Shown: piece after piece, positions 63,867 to 64,000 of the stretch | Layout of the letters: the number at the start of each line of letters is the position of its first letter | Position numbering within the stretch: the first letter of the stretch is position 1 | Assembly: GCA_025618425.1 (NCBI GenBank) | Contig: CM046844.1 | Location: 17,235,420-17,299,419 of the forward strand | DNA: 64,000 nt | Source: Heliocidaris tuberculata | Lineage: Eukaryota > Echinodermata > Echinoidea > Camarodonta > Echinometridae | Reading direction: 5' to 3' | Position numbers and translations under genes: made by a program | Notes under the pieces: generated by a model | What the model saw: the letters and a program-made list of their open reading frames with translations, nothing else | Database searches by the model: none | Told to the model about the DNA's origin: nothing

Positions 63867-64000
63867 ATTACTATACAATGATGTGTAATTAACAACCACC
63901 AGGTTCCCCGACGAAATACAGAAACGTAACGACCAGAAAAGAATGGCCAAATAAATACTCGTGTCAACTGGTCAAACCAATTAAAGAAAACTCATCAGTT

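Overview
The window is animal genomic DNA, most likely from an echinoderm and probably a sea urchin. It is AT-rich and intron-poor in coding signal, with almost no open coding sequence. It carries GT-AG spliced exons, tRNA-derived SINEs, many short non-autonomous DNA transposons, abundant (CT)n and poly-C tracts and frequent TACATGTA-type words. The taxon is inferred from this repeat texture and from the exon below. There is no bacterial gene organisation, CRISPR array, rRNA or convincing tRNA gene.

The only protein-coding sequence I can defend is on the minus strand. Two exons at 55778-55915 and 50172-50281 join in frame, across a 5.5-kb phase-2 intron, into one complete seven-cysteine EMI domain. 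It is closest, from memory of the family, to the N-terminal EMI domain of MEGF6-type multiple-EGF proteins. The signal-peptide exon should lie to the right of 55915. The EGF-repeat exons expected after the EMI domain should lie left of 50172, but I recognise none in the remaining 50 kb. Either a very long intron fills most of the window, or other genes' introns and intergenic DNA do.

Left part (1-31 kb): mostly unassigned DNA with divergent tandem duplications, a GAT microsatellite, a full-length SINE with target-site duplication (3.0-3.4 kb), a minisatellite built on a TTGGTCCTAT word (11.6-12.1 kb), a near-perfect 53-bp palindrome (10.6 kb), an inverted-repeat element flanked by duplicated DNA (20.1-20.5 kb), and two SINEs in tandem (25.0-25.5 kb). 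Scattered from 6.6 to 47.8 kb is a family of about 70-bp hairpins sharing the arm GAGAGCCAGAAGGGCATTAA.

Middle (31-50 kb): two MITE-like elements flanked by TTAA (32.2-32.6 and 41.9-42.5 kb), a TA-flanked Tc1/mariner-like MITE (40.8 kb), several tandem repeats (one of exactly 32 bp x 5) and long (CT)n tracts.

Right part (50-64 kb): the EMI exons, a third SINE copy, a 417-bp MITE with 40-bp perfect terminal inverted repeats and a TAA duplication (58.9-59.3 kb), and many poly-C runs. Runs of 10 or more identical G/C bases are strongly strand-biased across the window (18 C-runs against 2 G-runs on the + strand).

I did not find a new multi-gene system. The best candidates for something undescribed are the dispersed hairpin family and the homopolymer strand asymmetry.
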